Of a stretch of DNA of 35,420 nt, positions 35,282 to 35,420 are shown in pieces. Both the position numbers and the translations under genes were made by a program. The notes beneath the pieces were generated by a model that made no database searches, was not told the DNA's origin, and worked only from the letters and a program-made list of their open reading frames with translations. The stretch comes from Gammaproteobacteria bacterium (GTDB lineage Bacteria > Pseudomonadota > Gammaproteobacteria > Chromatiales > Chromatiaceae), in the NCBI GenBank assembly GCA_018812525.1, contig JAHJDE010000200.1, positions 1 to 35,420 of the forward strand, given 5' to 3'. Positions within the stretch are counted from its first letter, which is position 1; every line of letters starts with the position of its first letter.

Positions 35282-35420
35282 CAAAGGACTGGCATTTTTA
35301 ACGTAGCGCCGTGTGCTACGGACCTTTAAGGAAGTCACTCCTTTCCCATGCAGAGCATGGAAAAAACCGTTGCTTTCCGGAAAACTCTCTCGCTGAAAGC
35401 GTTCTGGAAAGGCCCGGAAG
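35282..35420. repeat. Terminal direct repeat (circular overlap), copy 2
   Basis: Exact second copy of bases 1-139. It should be counted once in the circular molecule. Confidence 0.9.

Noticed and set aside
1-35420. CRISPR array
   Set aside because: The dispersed repeats are long, structured, diverged and lie at operon heads; there are no short regularly spaced repeats and no cas genes.
1-35420. tRNA or rRNA genes
   Set aside because: I saw no cloverleaf with conserved T-loop sequence and no rRNA-like segment.

Overview
The window is a single circular element written out with a little overlap. Bases 1-139 are repeated exactly at 35282-35420, so the unit is about 35,281 bp. It is GC-rich, and all but three genes lie on the minus strand. 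Gene content points to a Pseudomonadota (probably gamma- or betaproteobacterial) plasmid-like or ICE-derived element: SSB, RecT-family annealing protein, YqaJ-type exonuclease, a CobS-like MoxR AAA ATPase, DUF3150, a CobT-like VWA protein, RadC, a Toprim/zinc-ribbon primase-like protein and a giant DarB-type methylase-helicase. From general knowledge, the ssb/recombinase/exonuclease/cobS/cobT/radC set resembles the conserved block of SXT/R391 ICEs and IncA/C plasmids. I see no replication initiator, partition, relaxase, T4SS, integrase or virion gene, so how the circle is maintained is unexplained.

Layout, in the direction of minus-strand transcription (high to low coordinates). From the junction: two small genes with an identical 83-bp leader (35130-34278). 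Then ssb, recT and a formylglycine-enzyme/C-type-lectin-fold gene (33823-31406), an IscB with an upstream omega (HEARO) RNA (about 31200-29592) and a Fic protein (29478-28459). Then a small gene, a DHH phosphoesterase, an unknown gene, the YqaJ exonuclease and two small genes (28118-24800). A short divergent plus-strand block (23341-24304) has its own sigma70-like promoter. Then cobS, unknown genes and a TacA/TacT-like toxin-antitoxin pair (23225-20573), a glycine-zipper protein, DUF3150 and cobT (19904-16201). A long run of ORFan genes follows (16153-10098), then the 1635-residue methylase-helicase (9829-4922), a DUF1874 (AcrIII-1/Crn2-like ring nuclease) gene (4615-4265), and a last operon ending in radC and the Toprim protein (3932-249).

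The most striking feature is regulatory. Ten dispersed copies of a structured module (about 83-180 bp; two of them degenerate) precede the probable transcription units. In the transcribed orientation each has three successive hairpins (P1-P2-P3) whose stems change by compensating substitutions between copies, a recurring UAGCUG-like P3 loop and a CAGCA(A/C)AAAC-type tail. Most copies also carry two palindromes (IR1, IR2) and a TATCCTAT-like box. Independently, most operon-leading genes, and several internal ones, have a short three-arm leader in which the middle arm can pair either with an upstream arm or with the Shine-Dalgarno strand; the arms differ in sequence between genes but keep complementarity. 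Together these look like an element-wide RNA-based expression control system, which I do not recognise.

Counter-defence and mobile cargo are also present: the DarB-like protein, the DUF1874 protein, IscB and a toxin-antitoxin pair. Two genes (near 3160 and 20400) appear frameshifted by one base.
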